A DNA stretch of 64,000 bases from an uncultured Bacilli bacterium (GTDB taxonomy: Bacteria > Bacillota_I > Bacilli_A > RFN20 > CAG-826), in assembly GCA_934700895.1 (NCBI GenBank), contig CAKUXV010000003.1, positions 1-64,000 of the forward strand. The letters are read 5' to 3'. The notes beneath the pieces were generated by a model. It searched no databases and was not told the DNA's origin. It saw nothing but the letters and a program-made list of their open reading frames with translations. The stretch's first letter is position 1; the number at the start of each line of letters is the position of its first letter. The position numbers were made by a program, and so were the translations under genes. Shown here piece by piece: positions 25,700 to 34,260 of this stretch.

Positions 25700-26731
25700 A
25701 TGAAATTAAAGAAGTATTCTGGTAATCCGATTCTATCTCCGAACCCCCATTCGACTTGGGACAATTTCTGCGTTTTGAATCCCGCGGTCGTTTATGACGA
25801 AAAAAGTAAGAAATTTATCATGGTCTATCGCGCGGCCGGCAATGATATCCAACACGTCATGCGCCTAGGCCTAGCGACTTCTAAGGACGGCATCCATTTC
25901 GAAAGAGCCTCCGACCGCCCCGTTTTTGAAGCCGATCCCAATGGGGAAGACGGAGCAGGACCGGAAGATCCGCGTTTAGTGAAGATGGGGGACGTTTATT
26001 ATTTAACCTATGCGGCCAAGCCCTATTTCGTGGGACGTTATTGGTTGGATGAGCCCGATCGCTACACCAAAGAATTCACGAAAGAGCCGGCTCCGGAGAT
26101 TCCCCCGACGTTCTTGCAAAGACGGCATACTGTTACCTATTTAGCCTATACCCGGGATTTCAAGACCTACAAAAAATGCGGTCGAATCACCGATTCCCGT
26201 TACGATAATCGCGATTGCGTCATTTTCCCTGAGAAAGTGAATGGAAAGTTCGTTAAAATCGAGCGCCCCTATTGCGATGGTCCAAATCCCTCCATTTGGA
26301 TTTCCTATAGCGATGAACTCATGGAATGGGGCAAACCCGAACTCCTTTATGCCGTGGGACAAGAAGATTGGGAAACGGAGCGCATCGGTGCAGGCTGCCC
26401 TCCTTTGAAAACGAAAAAGGGTTGGTTATTCCTCTATCATGGCGTTTCAAAGAAAGACCACCTTTACCGCGTGGGCTTTATGTTGTTAGATTTGGATAAC
26501 CCCTCCAAAATCCTGGCTAAAACCAAGCATTACGTGATGGAGCCAGAAACTCCGTTTGAATTCAGCGAGATGTATCCGGGATGCGTTTTCCCTACAGGCT
26601 GGGTGAACAAAGATGGAATCCTCTATATCTATTACGGATGCGGAGATCGTTACATCTCGTTAGCCACAACCACCATCGATGAAATCTTGACTGAACTCGA
26701 AAAAGAAGAAAACCGTTATTCCAGGAGGTAA
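25700..26731 (+). CDS. GH130 glycoside phosphorylase (beta-mannoside type)
   Basis: A 343-residue cytoplasmic enzyme with the five-bladed propeller signature of GH130. Features are NPILSPNPHSTWDNFCVLNP at the N-terminus, GAGPEDPRLVKMGD near residue 93 holding the conserved E-D-P-R with the catalytic Asp, RDCVIFPEKVNGK near 170, and GAGCPPLKTKKGWLFLYHG near 230. The family uses phosphate to split beta-mannosides, for example Man-beta-1,4-Glc or Man-beta-1,4-GlcNAc, releasing mannose 1-phosphate. The sequence alone does not fix which acceptor is used. With HexNAc-handling genes and a DUF4838 protein nearby, the N-glycan core disaccharide Man-GlcNAc is an attractive candidate. GTTGGGAGGAATAA is the ribosome site. 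It begins an operon reaching at least 36,573. Confidence 0.88.
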   Translation: MKLKKYSGNPILSPNPHSTWDNFCVLNPAVVYDEKSKKFIMVYRAAGNDIQHVMRLGLATSKDGIHFERASDRPVFEADPNGEDGAGPEDPRLVKMGDVYYLTYAAKPYFVGRYWLDEPDRYTKEFTKEPAPEIPPTFLQRRHTVTYLAYTRDFKTYKKCGRITDSRYDNRDCVIFPEKVNGKFVKIERPYCDGPNPSIWISYSDELMEWGKPELLYAVGQEDWETERIGAGCPPLKTKKGWLFLYHGVSKKDHLYRVGFMLLDLDNPSKILAKTKHYVMEPETPFEFSEMYPGCVFPTGWVNKDGILYIYYGCGDRYISLATTTIDEILTELEKEENRYSRR

Positions 26732-26734
26732 AAC

Positions 26735-29700
26735 ATGGTGCACAACAAGGGACTATTCGTCCTCGGCCTCGCTGCTTTGCCCCTCTCGATTGGGTTGAAT
26801 CCCAGTCAGGGAGCGCTGTATGCAAGCGGAGAGTCCGCGGGACTCTTCCATCTCTCCGCAGGGATGAAGGCCAAGACGCAGCAATTCGATTCGGATTCCA
26901 AGCAAACGGGTTTATTGGTTTATGGATTCGATAACGGCGTGTCCGCTCGTTTTAAAACCCCTCTGTCTGGGACCTTCGCCGCGGACATTCTCGCCGTGAA
27001 AGAGTCGGGCAGCCCAACCGTTAATAACTACACTCTGGAATTCGAAGACGAAGCAACGAAGAAATCGTTCCGATTCGGCGTGAATTCCTATGCTTCCTAT
27101 AGTGAGGCATACGTCGAATATAATGGCGAAAAAGGAGGCATCCGTTATTATCAAACCCCTTGGAATAAAGCCGAGAGTGCGGGCGGATATACGGCTGGTT
27201 ATAACTCCCTTGGCTTATATACCCAATATGCGGGTCATTTCACCAAGATGCAGTTTGACCCCGCCTCCATGAGCGTCAAAATCATGGCGGATAACGGCAG
27301 CTATCAAAATGTCTGGGATTTTAGTTCCGTTTTTAACGACGGCAAACGTTTGGAAAATGATTTAGGCCGTTTTTCTTCTTATAACGTCAAACTCACGCTG
27401 GAGCAGGTGGTTCCCTATTCCAAAGCCTCTTTGCTACTTACTCGTTTCGGCGGGTATGACCTGTCCAAAGAAGTGGAAGATCATCCCGTTTTGACGGCTT
27501 CCTTTACCAAGAAAGGGACGGTAGGAGAGCAATATCGTCTTCCCCAAGGACGCGCGGTATCCCTTTATCGCGGGGATTTGGATACGACCAAGATTTCCAC
27601 GAAAGTCTACGACGAAGGGGGCAAGGTGGTCTCGACCTCGGATACCTTCACCCCAACCAAGGCAGGTAAATACTATGTCTATTATGAATATGTGGATGGG
27701 GGAGAACGAGCTTCCAATTTCTATGCCCTTCCTTGCTTAAAGAAAGAAAGCCAAATCAACGATTTCCTCTTTGAAGAAAAATATGATTTGGATGTCTCTA
27801 GCCAAAAAGGGCTCCATTCTAAGGCTCATTTTCCTGCCGCTAATATCGTTTCCAATGCCTTGATGCTGCAAAAAGAAGAAGCCTTGATTCGCATGGAAAA
27901 AGACGGAAAAGCCATAGAAGGATACGAGGGGAGAAAGGGCGGGTTCGACTTTAGCTTCGATGAATTTGGCGATTATACGGTCATCTATTATTCACCGACG
28001 AATCCTTCGTTAAAGGATGTCCGCACGGTTTCGATCACCCCCGATCAAGTGGGATTTGCTCTTCCTGATCTTCCTATTTTATCCCTGGGTTCCACCTTCG
28101 CTCCTAATGCTGGCCACGCCTACTTCAAAGGACAAGAAGCGGAAGCCAAACCCATGCTTTATTTCCCCTCGGGGAAAGGAATAGACGTTGGCTCGATTTT
28201 AGACGAAGCCGGGCGTTATGAGATCCGTTACGAAGCTACTATCGATGGTCAAATTTTGTCTCATTCAGTCTATTTCACTTTGGAAGAAGAATACGCGTCC
28301 CGCTTCCTTTGCCAAACTGGGGCGAGTGCCGAGTATGGCGTTGCCAAGATGAATGATAACCATAGCGGGGTTCGCTTGTCCTTAAATGACGGCAAAAAGG
28401 TCGTTTATTCCAAGACCTTGGATTTAAGCGACAATCATTTCGACGAAAACGCGAAGAATTTAAGCGACAATACAAAGCTCCTAGAACTTCACGTCGACCC
28501 CCACAACCCGGGAACCGCGGATTTAGAAGCGATTTATGTGGAACTTCAAGATGTTGATCGTCCCACTAACATCGTCACGATCCGCGTCAAATACCTTTCC
28601 TACATGCCCCAATATACTCGCGTTCGCGCCAAAGCCACGGGTCAAGCGTTCACCGGCTATTGTTGGGATTTCGATACGGGGAACCTTGGAACGGTCGATA
28701 ATGCCGAAATGCACGAAGACGGCGGGTTTATCTCCGCGTGCGATTTCACCTCGTCCTTAAATGGAAGAACCTACGAGAATTCCAAACTCCAACTCTTCTT
28801 CGATTCCGATACCAATCGCTTATACGCCAACCATTGGCAGGATTACGGCGCGGCTTCAGGCTATCAAGATAACCGCGTGCCCTGGCTAGTCCGTGATTTC
28901 TCCACCAATGACCCCATTCTTTCGGGCGGGGATGCCGCTTGGACGGGCTTTACCAGCAACAAGGTGAAGATGACCGTTTATGCAACGGGGGTCTCCTCCA
29001 CGGCGGATTTACTCGTTACGAGTGTCGACGGGGAAGAAATGAGCAGCCGTTATATTGCCGATAACAAAGGTCCGGAAATTCATGTTCCCGAAGGCGATTT
29101 GTCAAAAGGAGAAGTGGGAAAGGCCTACCGTTATCCGGAATTTATCGCTAGCGACGCCGAATCGAAAATCGTCTCGAAAAAAGTCAGCGTCTATTCGGGT
29201 AACACCCTGATTCAAGATGGCGGAGAAGGCTTTATTCCGAAATCTAGCGGCATCTATACCCTTGTATTCGAAGCCAAAGATGCTTTTGGAAACAAGACTC
29301 GCGTTGAAAAGAAAGTTGAAGTCGTCACCGTTGCTTCGTCCTTATCCATCACGTTAAACGGAACGCTACCGGAGACTGCCTCCATGGGAGACCTTATCCG
29401 TTTGCCGGAAATCTCTGCTAGTGGCGGAGTCGGTGGGGTCGCAACCAGCTATTCCGTTTCCTGCGCCAACGAACCGGTTGAAGTGAAAAATGGCTCCTTC
29501 CGAATTGAAAAGAAGAAGAATTACGTGGTCCGTTTCCTGGCGACCGATTATGTGGGGAACCGGGCTAAAATCACCAAATTTATCTCCAATATTTCAATTC
29601 CTACCCTTCCCGTTACCGATGAATCGAAGCTTTATCTTCCTTCCGCCTTGCTCGAAGGACGTTCTTACGATTTGTCTCATTTCGTTGCCTCGGCCTATGA

Positions 29701-30940
29701 AGAAGACGGCTCGATTTCCTTCCTCTCCCCCACGATTAAAGTCCAAGATGGGAACGGGGAAAGAGAAATCGCCTTAGAAGATACCTATGTCCCCGTTTCT
29801 TCTTCGACCATCCAAGAAGCAACGATCACTTATTCCTTCCAAGGCAAAAACGGAACCAAAGAAGCGAAAAAAGTTCTCCCAATTGTCAAACCAACGAATA
29901 AAATTGGCTTCCTCGCCTCCTATTTCCATTCTTCCAATTCGACGATTGAAGCGGTGGATGAAGGCGTCAAAGCGACGATGAGGAAGGAGGGCACAACCAT
30001 AGAGTTCTTGCCGAGTCTATTTGGCAAGAAACTCACCGCGACTTGGAATGGCCAAGGGATTGACGAATACACGGTCAAGCTTTGCGATTCCTTGGATTTC
30101 TCGAATTCCATCTCCCTCCATTTCTCCCGTTTAGGTGGCAAACTCTATTGCTCCGTCAACGGAGGAGAAGCCTTCCGTTATTTTGAATCGAGCGTGGGCG
30201 AAGTGAGCTTCACCTATTTGGAGAAGGATTGCGCCATTTACGATGGCTTATCCAACCAAGTGGCCGAACTCGAAGATTTTAATGGCTTTGCTTCTAAAAA
30301 AATCAGGATGTTTGTAGAAGCGGAATGCGAAGGAACTTTCTTATTCCGCAGCATCAACAATCAAATCATCAACAACGTCCGTAAGGATTCCATCGGACCG
30401 AATGTCTATTTTGAGCAAACCTTATCGGGACGCTTCGCCCTCGGCACGGAAATTCAATTCCCTGAAGTTTATGCCTATGACGTGCTGAATGAAGTCAAAA
30501 GCACCACCGTCACGATTTCTTGTGACGGCGAGGTCTTGAAAAAAGGAACCATGGAAGAAATCGGTTCCACCTACAAGATGGAAAAGGTCGGTTCTTATAA
30601 GATTACCTATCTCTTTAAGGATACCGCGGGCAATAGCAGCGCCTGTTCCTTCTTCTTCGCAGCCTTTGACCCTATCGCCCCAACCCTAAAATTCACCTCC
30701 TCGTTTGCAGTTGAAGTGAAACAAGGGGAAGAAATCGTTCTTCCTACCTATGAGGTTCAGGATCAAAACCCTGACACGGCGACGGTCTTGCTCTATTGTG
30801 AGCTTCCCGATGGAGATTTCATCTCGGTCCATGAAAAATCTGTTAAGGCCGAACAAAAAGGAACCTATACCTTCACTTACATGGTGAGTGATGAAAACGG
30901 CAGCGTGAATTTCTATTCCTTTGTCGTCACGGTCCGTTAA
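26735..30940 (+). CDS. Giant secreted protein with repeated Ig-like domains (1,401 aa)
   Basis: A signal peptide (MVHNKGLFVLGLAALPLSIG) without lipobox directs export. CCAGGAGGTAAAAC precedes the ATG. The protein contains at least five Ig-like units of about 80-90 residues, near residues 257, 792, 873, 1235 and 1325. They share a pattern of YRLP or IQFPE, then acidic beta strands, then GxYxxxYxxxDxxGN (for example VGSYKITYLFKDTAGN). Between them are large beta-rich domains, for example around 30-230 and 520-770, that may bind carbohydrate. No sortase signal, transmembrane tail or SLH domain is seen at the C-terminus. It sits 3 bases after the GH130 gene. A surface adhesin or glycan-binding scaffold is likely; the catalytic potential is unclear. 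Confidence 0.78.
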   Translation: MVHNKGLFVLGLAALPLSIGLNPSQGALYASGESAGLFHLSAGMKAKTQQFDSDSKQTGLLVYGFDNGVSARFKTPLSGTFAADILAVKESGSPTVNNYTLEFEDEATKKSFRFGVNSYASYSEAYVEYNGEKGGIRYYQTPWNKAESAGGYTAGYNSLGLYTQYAGHFTKMQFDPASMSVKIMADNGSYQNVWDFSSVFNDGKRLENDLGRFSSYNVKLTLEQVVPYSKASLLLTRFGGYDLSKEVEDHPVLTASFTKKGTVGEQYRLPQGRAVSLYRGDLDTTKISTKVYDEGGKVVSTSDTFTPTKAGKYYVYYEYVDGGERASNFYALPCLKKESQINDFLFEEKYDLDVSSQKGLHSKAHFPAANIVSNALMLQKEEALIRMEKDGKAIEGYEGRKGGFDFSFDEFGDYTVIYYSPTNPSLKDVRTVSITPDQVGFALPDLPILSLGSTFAPNAGHAYFKGQEAEAKPMLYFPSGKGIDVGSILDEAGRYEIRYEATIDGQILSHSVYFTLEEEYASRFLCQTGASAEYGVAKMNDNHSGVRLSLNDGKKVVYSKTLDLSDNHFDENAKNLSDNTKLLELHVDPHNPGTADLEAIYVELQDVDRPTNIVTIRVKYLSYMPQYTRVRAKATGQAFTGYCWDFDTGNLGTVDNAEMHEDGGFISACDFTSSLNGRTYENSKLQLFFDSDTNRLYANHWQDYGAASGYQDNRVPWLVRDFSTNDPILSGGDAAWTGFTSNKVKMTVYATGVSSTADLLVTSVDGEEMSSRYIADNKGPEIHVPEGDLSKGEVGKAYRYPEFIASDAESKIVSKKVSVYSGNTLIQDGGEGFIPKSSGIYTLVFEAKDAFGNKTRVEKKVEVVTVASSLSITLNGTLPETASMGDLIRLPEISASGGVGGVATSYSVSCANEPVEVKNGSFRIEKKKNYVVRFLATDYVGNRAKITKFISNISIPTLPVTDESKLYLPSALLEGRSYDLSHFVASAYEEDGSISFLSPTIKVQDGNGEREIALEDTYVPVSSSTIQEATITYSFQGKNGTKEAKKVLPIVKPTNKIGFLASYFHSSNSTIEAVDEGVKATMRKEGTTIEFLPSLFGKKLTATWNGQGIDEYTVKLCDSLDFSNSISLHFSRLGGKLYCSVNGGEAFRYFESSVGEVSFTYLEKDCAIYDGLSNQVAELEDFNGFASKKIRMFVEAECEGTFLFRSINNQIINNVRKDSIGPNVYFEQTLSGRFALGTEIQFPEVYAYDVLNEVKSTTVTISCDGEVLKKGTMEEIGSTYKMEKVGSYKITYLFKDTAGNSSACSFFFAAFDPIAPTLKFTSSFAVEVKQGEEIVLPTYEVQDQNPDTATVLLYCELPDGDFISVHEKSVKAEQKGTYTFTYMVSDENGSVNFYSFVVTVR

Positions 30941-30958
30941 GAAAGGAGAAAAAAGATC

Positions 30959-32869
30959 ATGAACAAATCTAAAAATCTCATTCTTCTCTTATCCATCCTT
31001 TGTCTTTCTTCTTGCTCCTGCGCGGGTCAACCGCCTTTGACCTCCGAAGATTCCAAAACCTCTTCGGATGCCCCAGCCGTTGATACTGGCAAATATTTTG
31101 TCCAAGATGGAAAAAGCGATTACCAAATCGTCGTTCCTAGCGATGCGGACGCTAACGTCTTATTTGCTTCCAACGAGCTCCAATATTTTGTGGAACGCTC
31201 CACGGGGATTACTCTTCCGATTGTAAAGGACGTTACCCTCTCCTCGAAAGAAGGTCATTTCTTCTCTTTGGGTTCTACGACCCTTTGGGAAGACACGGGC
31301 TTAACCTTGGCCAAGGATTTAGGCCAAACCGGGTATAGTTTCCACACGATTGGGGAATCCCTTTATCTAAATTCCCGTCAAGGGAGCGGGGTCTATTGCG
31401 GTGTTTATGATTTTCTCCAAGAGCAAATTGGCTTGGAGATGTATACCGCGGATGAAATCGATTATAAAGAAGTAAGCAGCATCCCCCTTCTTTCCTACCA
31501 CAAGGAATTCCATCCCCTCTTTGATATGCGTCAAATCCTTTTGAAGCACATCAGTACGAATTCTCTGTATGAACGTCGCATGCGTCTCCATCATGATTTA
31601 GGGTTGGGAAAATGGGCGGCTTTTGCCCATACTACGATCACGCGTTTCCTCCCCTATTCTAAATACGGAACCGCGCATCCGGATTGGTATAACGAAGGGG
31701 CCACCCAAGTTTGCTATTCTAATCCTGAAGTCGTCGTAGCAATGGCGGAAGAGATGAAAAACGCGATTGTCGAGAATCCCCAAGCCACCTATATCCAGAT
31801 GGGTCACGAAGACAATTTGGATATGTGCTATTGTTCTTCCTGCGTCGCAGAACGCGAAAAATATGGCGGATACGGGGGACAGGAGTTGGAGTTCACCAAT
31901 AAACTCCAAGAAATTCTCGATCCTTGGCTTCACGCGAATTATCCAGAAAGAAGCATGAAATATGTTTTCTTCGCCTATCAAACGAGCCAAGAAGCGCCTG
32001 CGAAATGGAATGATGCGACCTCAACCTACGTTCCTATTAGCAGCGACTTCCGCATCAACGACAACGTCATGGTCATGTATTGCCCGATCGACGCGGATTT
32101 CTCTCGGAAAATGTCCGATCCGAAAAACGCCGCTCAACATAAGCAGTTGCAGGGTTGGGGCGATTTGTTCAAATACGCGGGACATCCAGGTGAAATGTAT
32201 ATTTGGGCTTATTCGATTCAGGCAAAATCCGGCCTTGTCCCAATGAATAACTACGGCGTTTATGAAGACCATTACAAGTTCTACGCGGACATGGGGGCGA
32301 CCGCGATGCTCGATCAAAGTTTCTATATGTCTGGGGTTCCGGGATTTGAAGCCTTGCGTGCTTATACCCAGGCCAAGCTCCAATATAGCCTGAATGTGAG
32401 CTATGCTGACCTCGAGAAAGACTTCATGAAGCATTATTATGGGGAGGCCGAAGCGAAAATCTACGATTATTATCGTGCCCTCCGCGCCTATTTTGCTCAC
32501 CTCGCCGCGACTCAAGGAATCGGGGCTTATGTCATGTCCGACCTTTATCTAGACCAATTTTGGCCGTATGAGGTTTTAGATCGGTTCCTCGAAATGCTTT
32601 TCGATGCCGAGAAGAGCATCGAGGGACTAAAGGCGACCAACCCCGACCGTTATGAAACGTTATTAAAACGCATCCGCGTAGAAGAAGTCTTCCCGTTATA
32701 CATGCTCTTCCGTTTCTACATGAACGATTTATCTCAAAAGCAAAAAGAGCAGTACTGGGATCTGCTCAATGACGCCTGCGTGGATTTCGGGGTGGTTTCT
32801 TCCATGGAAGGATCCTTCGATATCGCGACGACCTTGCAAACCTGGAGGACCTCCATTTTTGGAGCGTGA
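30959..32869 (+). CDS. DUF4838 lipoprotein, GH163-like (possible endo-beta-N-acetylglucosaminidase)
   Basis: The lipobox LCLSSCSC near residue 20 marks a surface lipoprotein. Residues about 45-160 form a domain common in GH20/GH67-type enzymes (DANVLFASNELQYFVERSTG), with GVYDFLQEQIGLEMYTADEI before the barrel. The core matches DUF4838, including YIQMGHEDNLDMCYCSSC near residue 285 with its acidic residues and Cys pairs. DUF4838 proteins include the GH163 endo-beta-N-acetylglucosaminidases that act on complex N-glycans; that assignment is family knowledge and not proved here. The gene follows the Ig-like protein by 18 bases with AAGAAAGGAGAAAAAAG. It would fit cleavage of host N-glycans at the cell surface to feed the GH130 and HexNAc enzymes. 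Confidence 0.72.
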   Translation: MNKSKNLILLLSILCLSSCSCAGQPPLTSEDSKTSSDAPAVDTGKYFVQDGKSDYQIVVPSDADANVLFASNELQYFVERSTGITLPIVKDVTLSSKEGHFFSLGSTTLWEDTGLTLAKDLGQTGYSFHTIGESLYLNSRQGSGVYCGVYDFLQEQIGLEMYTADEIDYKEVSSIPLLSYHKEFHPLFDMRQILLKHISTNSLYERRMRLHHDLGLGKWAAFAHTTITRFLPYSKYGTAHPDWYNEGATQVCYSNPEVVVAMAEEMKNAIVENPQATYIQMGHEDNLDMCYCSSCVAEREKYGGYGGQELEFTNKLQEILDPWLHANYPERSMKYVFFAYQTSQEAPAKWNDATSTYVPISSDFRINDNVMVMYCPIDADFSRKMSDPKNAAQHKQLQGWGDLFKYAGHPGEMYIWAYSIQAKSGLVPMNNYGVYEDHYKFYADMGATAMLDQSFYMSGVPGFEALRAYTQAKLQYSLNVSYADLEKDFMKHYYGEAEAKIYDYYRALRAYFAHLAATQGIGAYVMSDLYLDQFWPYEVLDRFLEMLFDAEKSIEGLKATNPDRYETLLKRIRVEEVFPLYMLFRFYMNDLSQKQKEQYWDLLNDACVDFGVVSSMEGSFDIATTLQTWRTSIFGA

Positions 32870-32874
32870 TTTCA

Positions 32875-34251
32875 ATGAAAAAACCAACGATTCTCCTTTT
32901 CTCGGCAGCCTTGCTTGCCTTAAGCGCCTGCTCAAATCCTTCTATGCCGGACGACTCCTCCTCTTCGGGAACTGATCCCGTTCAAGTAGAAGAAACCTTC
33001 TCCTTTAAGACGAAGTCGGTTTCTCTCCAAGAAGGGGAAACCAAGAAAATCGAATTCACGGCGTCCGCGAAAGCAAACTTTGTTTCTTCTAATCCCTCGG
33101 TTGCCGAAATGGATTCTTCGGGGCTTTTGATTGCAAAAGCCGCGGGCCAAGCCACGATCACCGGCAAAGTCGGTTCTCAAACCGATACCTTGGAAGTGAC
33201 CGTCACCGAAGAATCTTCGGCTTCTTTGGATATCGTTCTACCTTCCTATCAAGCACTAACTCTTGAAAGCGGAAAGAATACGGTTCAATTAGAGCCTAAA
33301 CTCTATTCGGGAGAAGTGGAAAAACAAGCGGCCTTCTCCTATTCTAGCGGCGATGAAGAAGTAGCCAGCGTTGACGAAAAAGGTAAAGTCACCGCCTTAA
33401 AAGAAGGCAAAACGGAAATTGAGATTTCCGCGGAAGGGGTGACTGCTCGCGTCAATGTGGATATCTATACCCGCTACCTCAAAACCGCGAATGACTGGAT
33501 TCAAATGGTTTCCACCCATAATGACCGGACCTCTCGTTACGCCTTAAACGGGGACATCGATTTTGCCGGAATCGAATATACGGGTATCGCCGATTCCGCT
33601 ACATCCGGCTTCGACATCGCTTTTCGTTCCGAAATCAATGGCTTTGGCTACTCGGTTTCTAACGTCACTTTCTCCAAAAAGGTCTATAACCAATCTTTAT
33701 TCGGCGTCATGCAGGGGGCCATTGTTCGCAACCTTAGTTTTGATAACGTGACGTTCACCCAAGAAGAAAAGGGGAATCGTTTATCGGGGCTTGGCTATCC
33801 TCTTACCGACAACGCGCCGGAAATCCCCGATGAATTAAGACGTCCGAATCGTTTTGAAAACCTTTATTTGGATATGACTTTCCCCGCGGCGGACTTGGAC
33901 AAAGCCGGGTTATTCAGCAACGGATACGTCTATGGCGCTTCCAACATCTTTATCAACATGAAGAATGCGGATGGATCGGATTTCAACGCCCAAAAGTGCG
34001 CCGCGGTCAACGGCAGCCAATATTTCTGGTGGGGAAATGGAACATTGTCTAATAGCGTCATCTGTTCCACGAACGCCTTGGGAGTCACCCAAGGAAATGC
34101 TACGGACGTCTACGGCACTCTCCAAATGAATAAAGTCGACCTTGTTTCGAATGAAATGGACGCCATGGTATCCGCCTATTCTTGCCTCAGCCTTGACGTG
34201 TGGGACCTTCACGGTACGGATGCCCCGACATTAAAGAACACCATTCATTAA
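32875..34251 (+). CDS. Lipoprotein with two Big_2 domains and a beta-helix tail (458 aa)
   Basis: The ATG at 32875 gives MKKPTILLFSAALLALSACS with the lipobox LSAC; a GTG three codons earlier overlaps the previous stop. After a short acidic Ser linker come two bacterial Ig-like (Big_2) domains. One contains KSVSLQEGETKKIEF and SNPSVAEMDSSGLLIAKAAG; the other contains GDEEVASVDEKGKVTALKEG. The last 250 residues read like a short right-handed beta-helix (NGDIDFAGIEYTGI, GAIVRNLSFDNVTF), related in style to the large paralogues in this window. No enzyme motif is visible. Its place in the operon suggests glycan binding at the surface. Confidence 0.78.
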   Translation: MKKPTILLFSAALLALSACSNPSMPDDSSSSGTDPVQVEETFSFKTKSVSLQEGETKKIEFTASAKANFVSSNPSVAEMDSSGLLIAKAAGQATITGKVGSQTDTLEVTVTEESSASLDIVLPSYQALTLESGKNTVQLEPKLYSGEVEKQAAFSYSSGDEEVASVDEKGKVTALKEGKTEIEISAEGVTARVNVDIYTRYLKTANDWIQMVSTHNDRTSRYALNGDIDFAGIEYTGIADSATSGFDIAFRSEINGFGYSVSNVTFSKKVYNQSLFGVMQGAIVRNLSFDNVTFTQEEKGNRLSGLGYPLTDNAPEIPDELRRPNRFENLYLDMTFPAADLDKAGLFSNGYVYGASNIFINMKNADGSDFNAQKCAAVNGSQYFWWGNGTLSNSVICSTNALGVTQGNATDVYGTLQMNKVDLVSNEMDAMVSAYSCLSLDVWDLHGTDAPTLKNTIH

Positions 34252-34260
34252 GGAGCGGTT

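Noticed and set aside
26141..26362. Short minus-strand frame within the GH130 gene
   Set aside because: Shadow frame without start signals or recognisable sequence.
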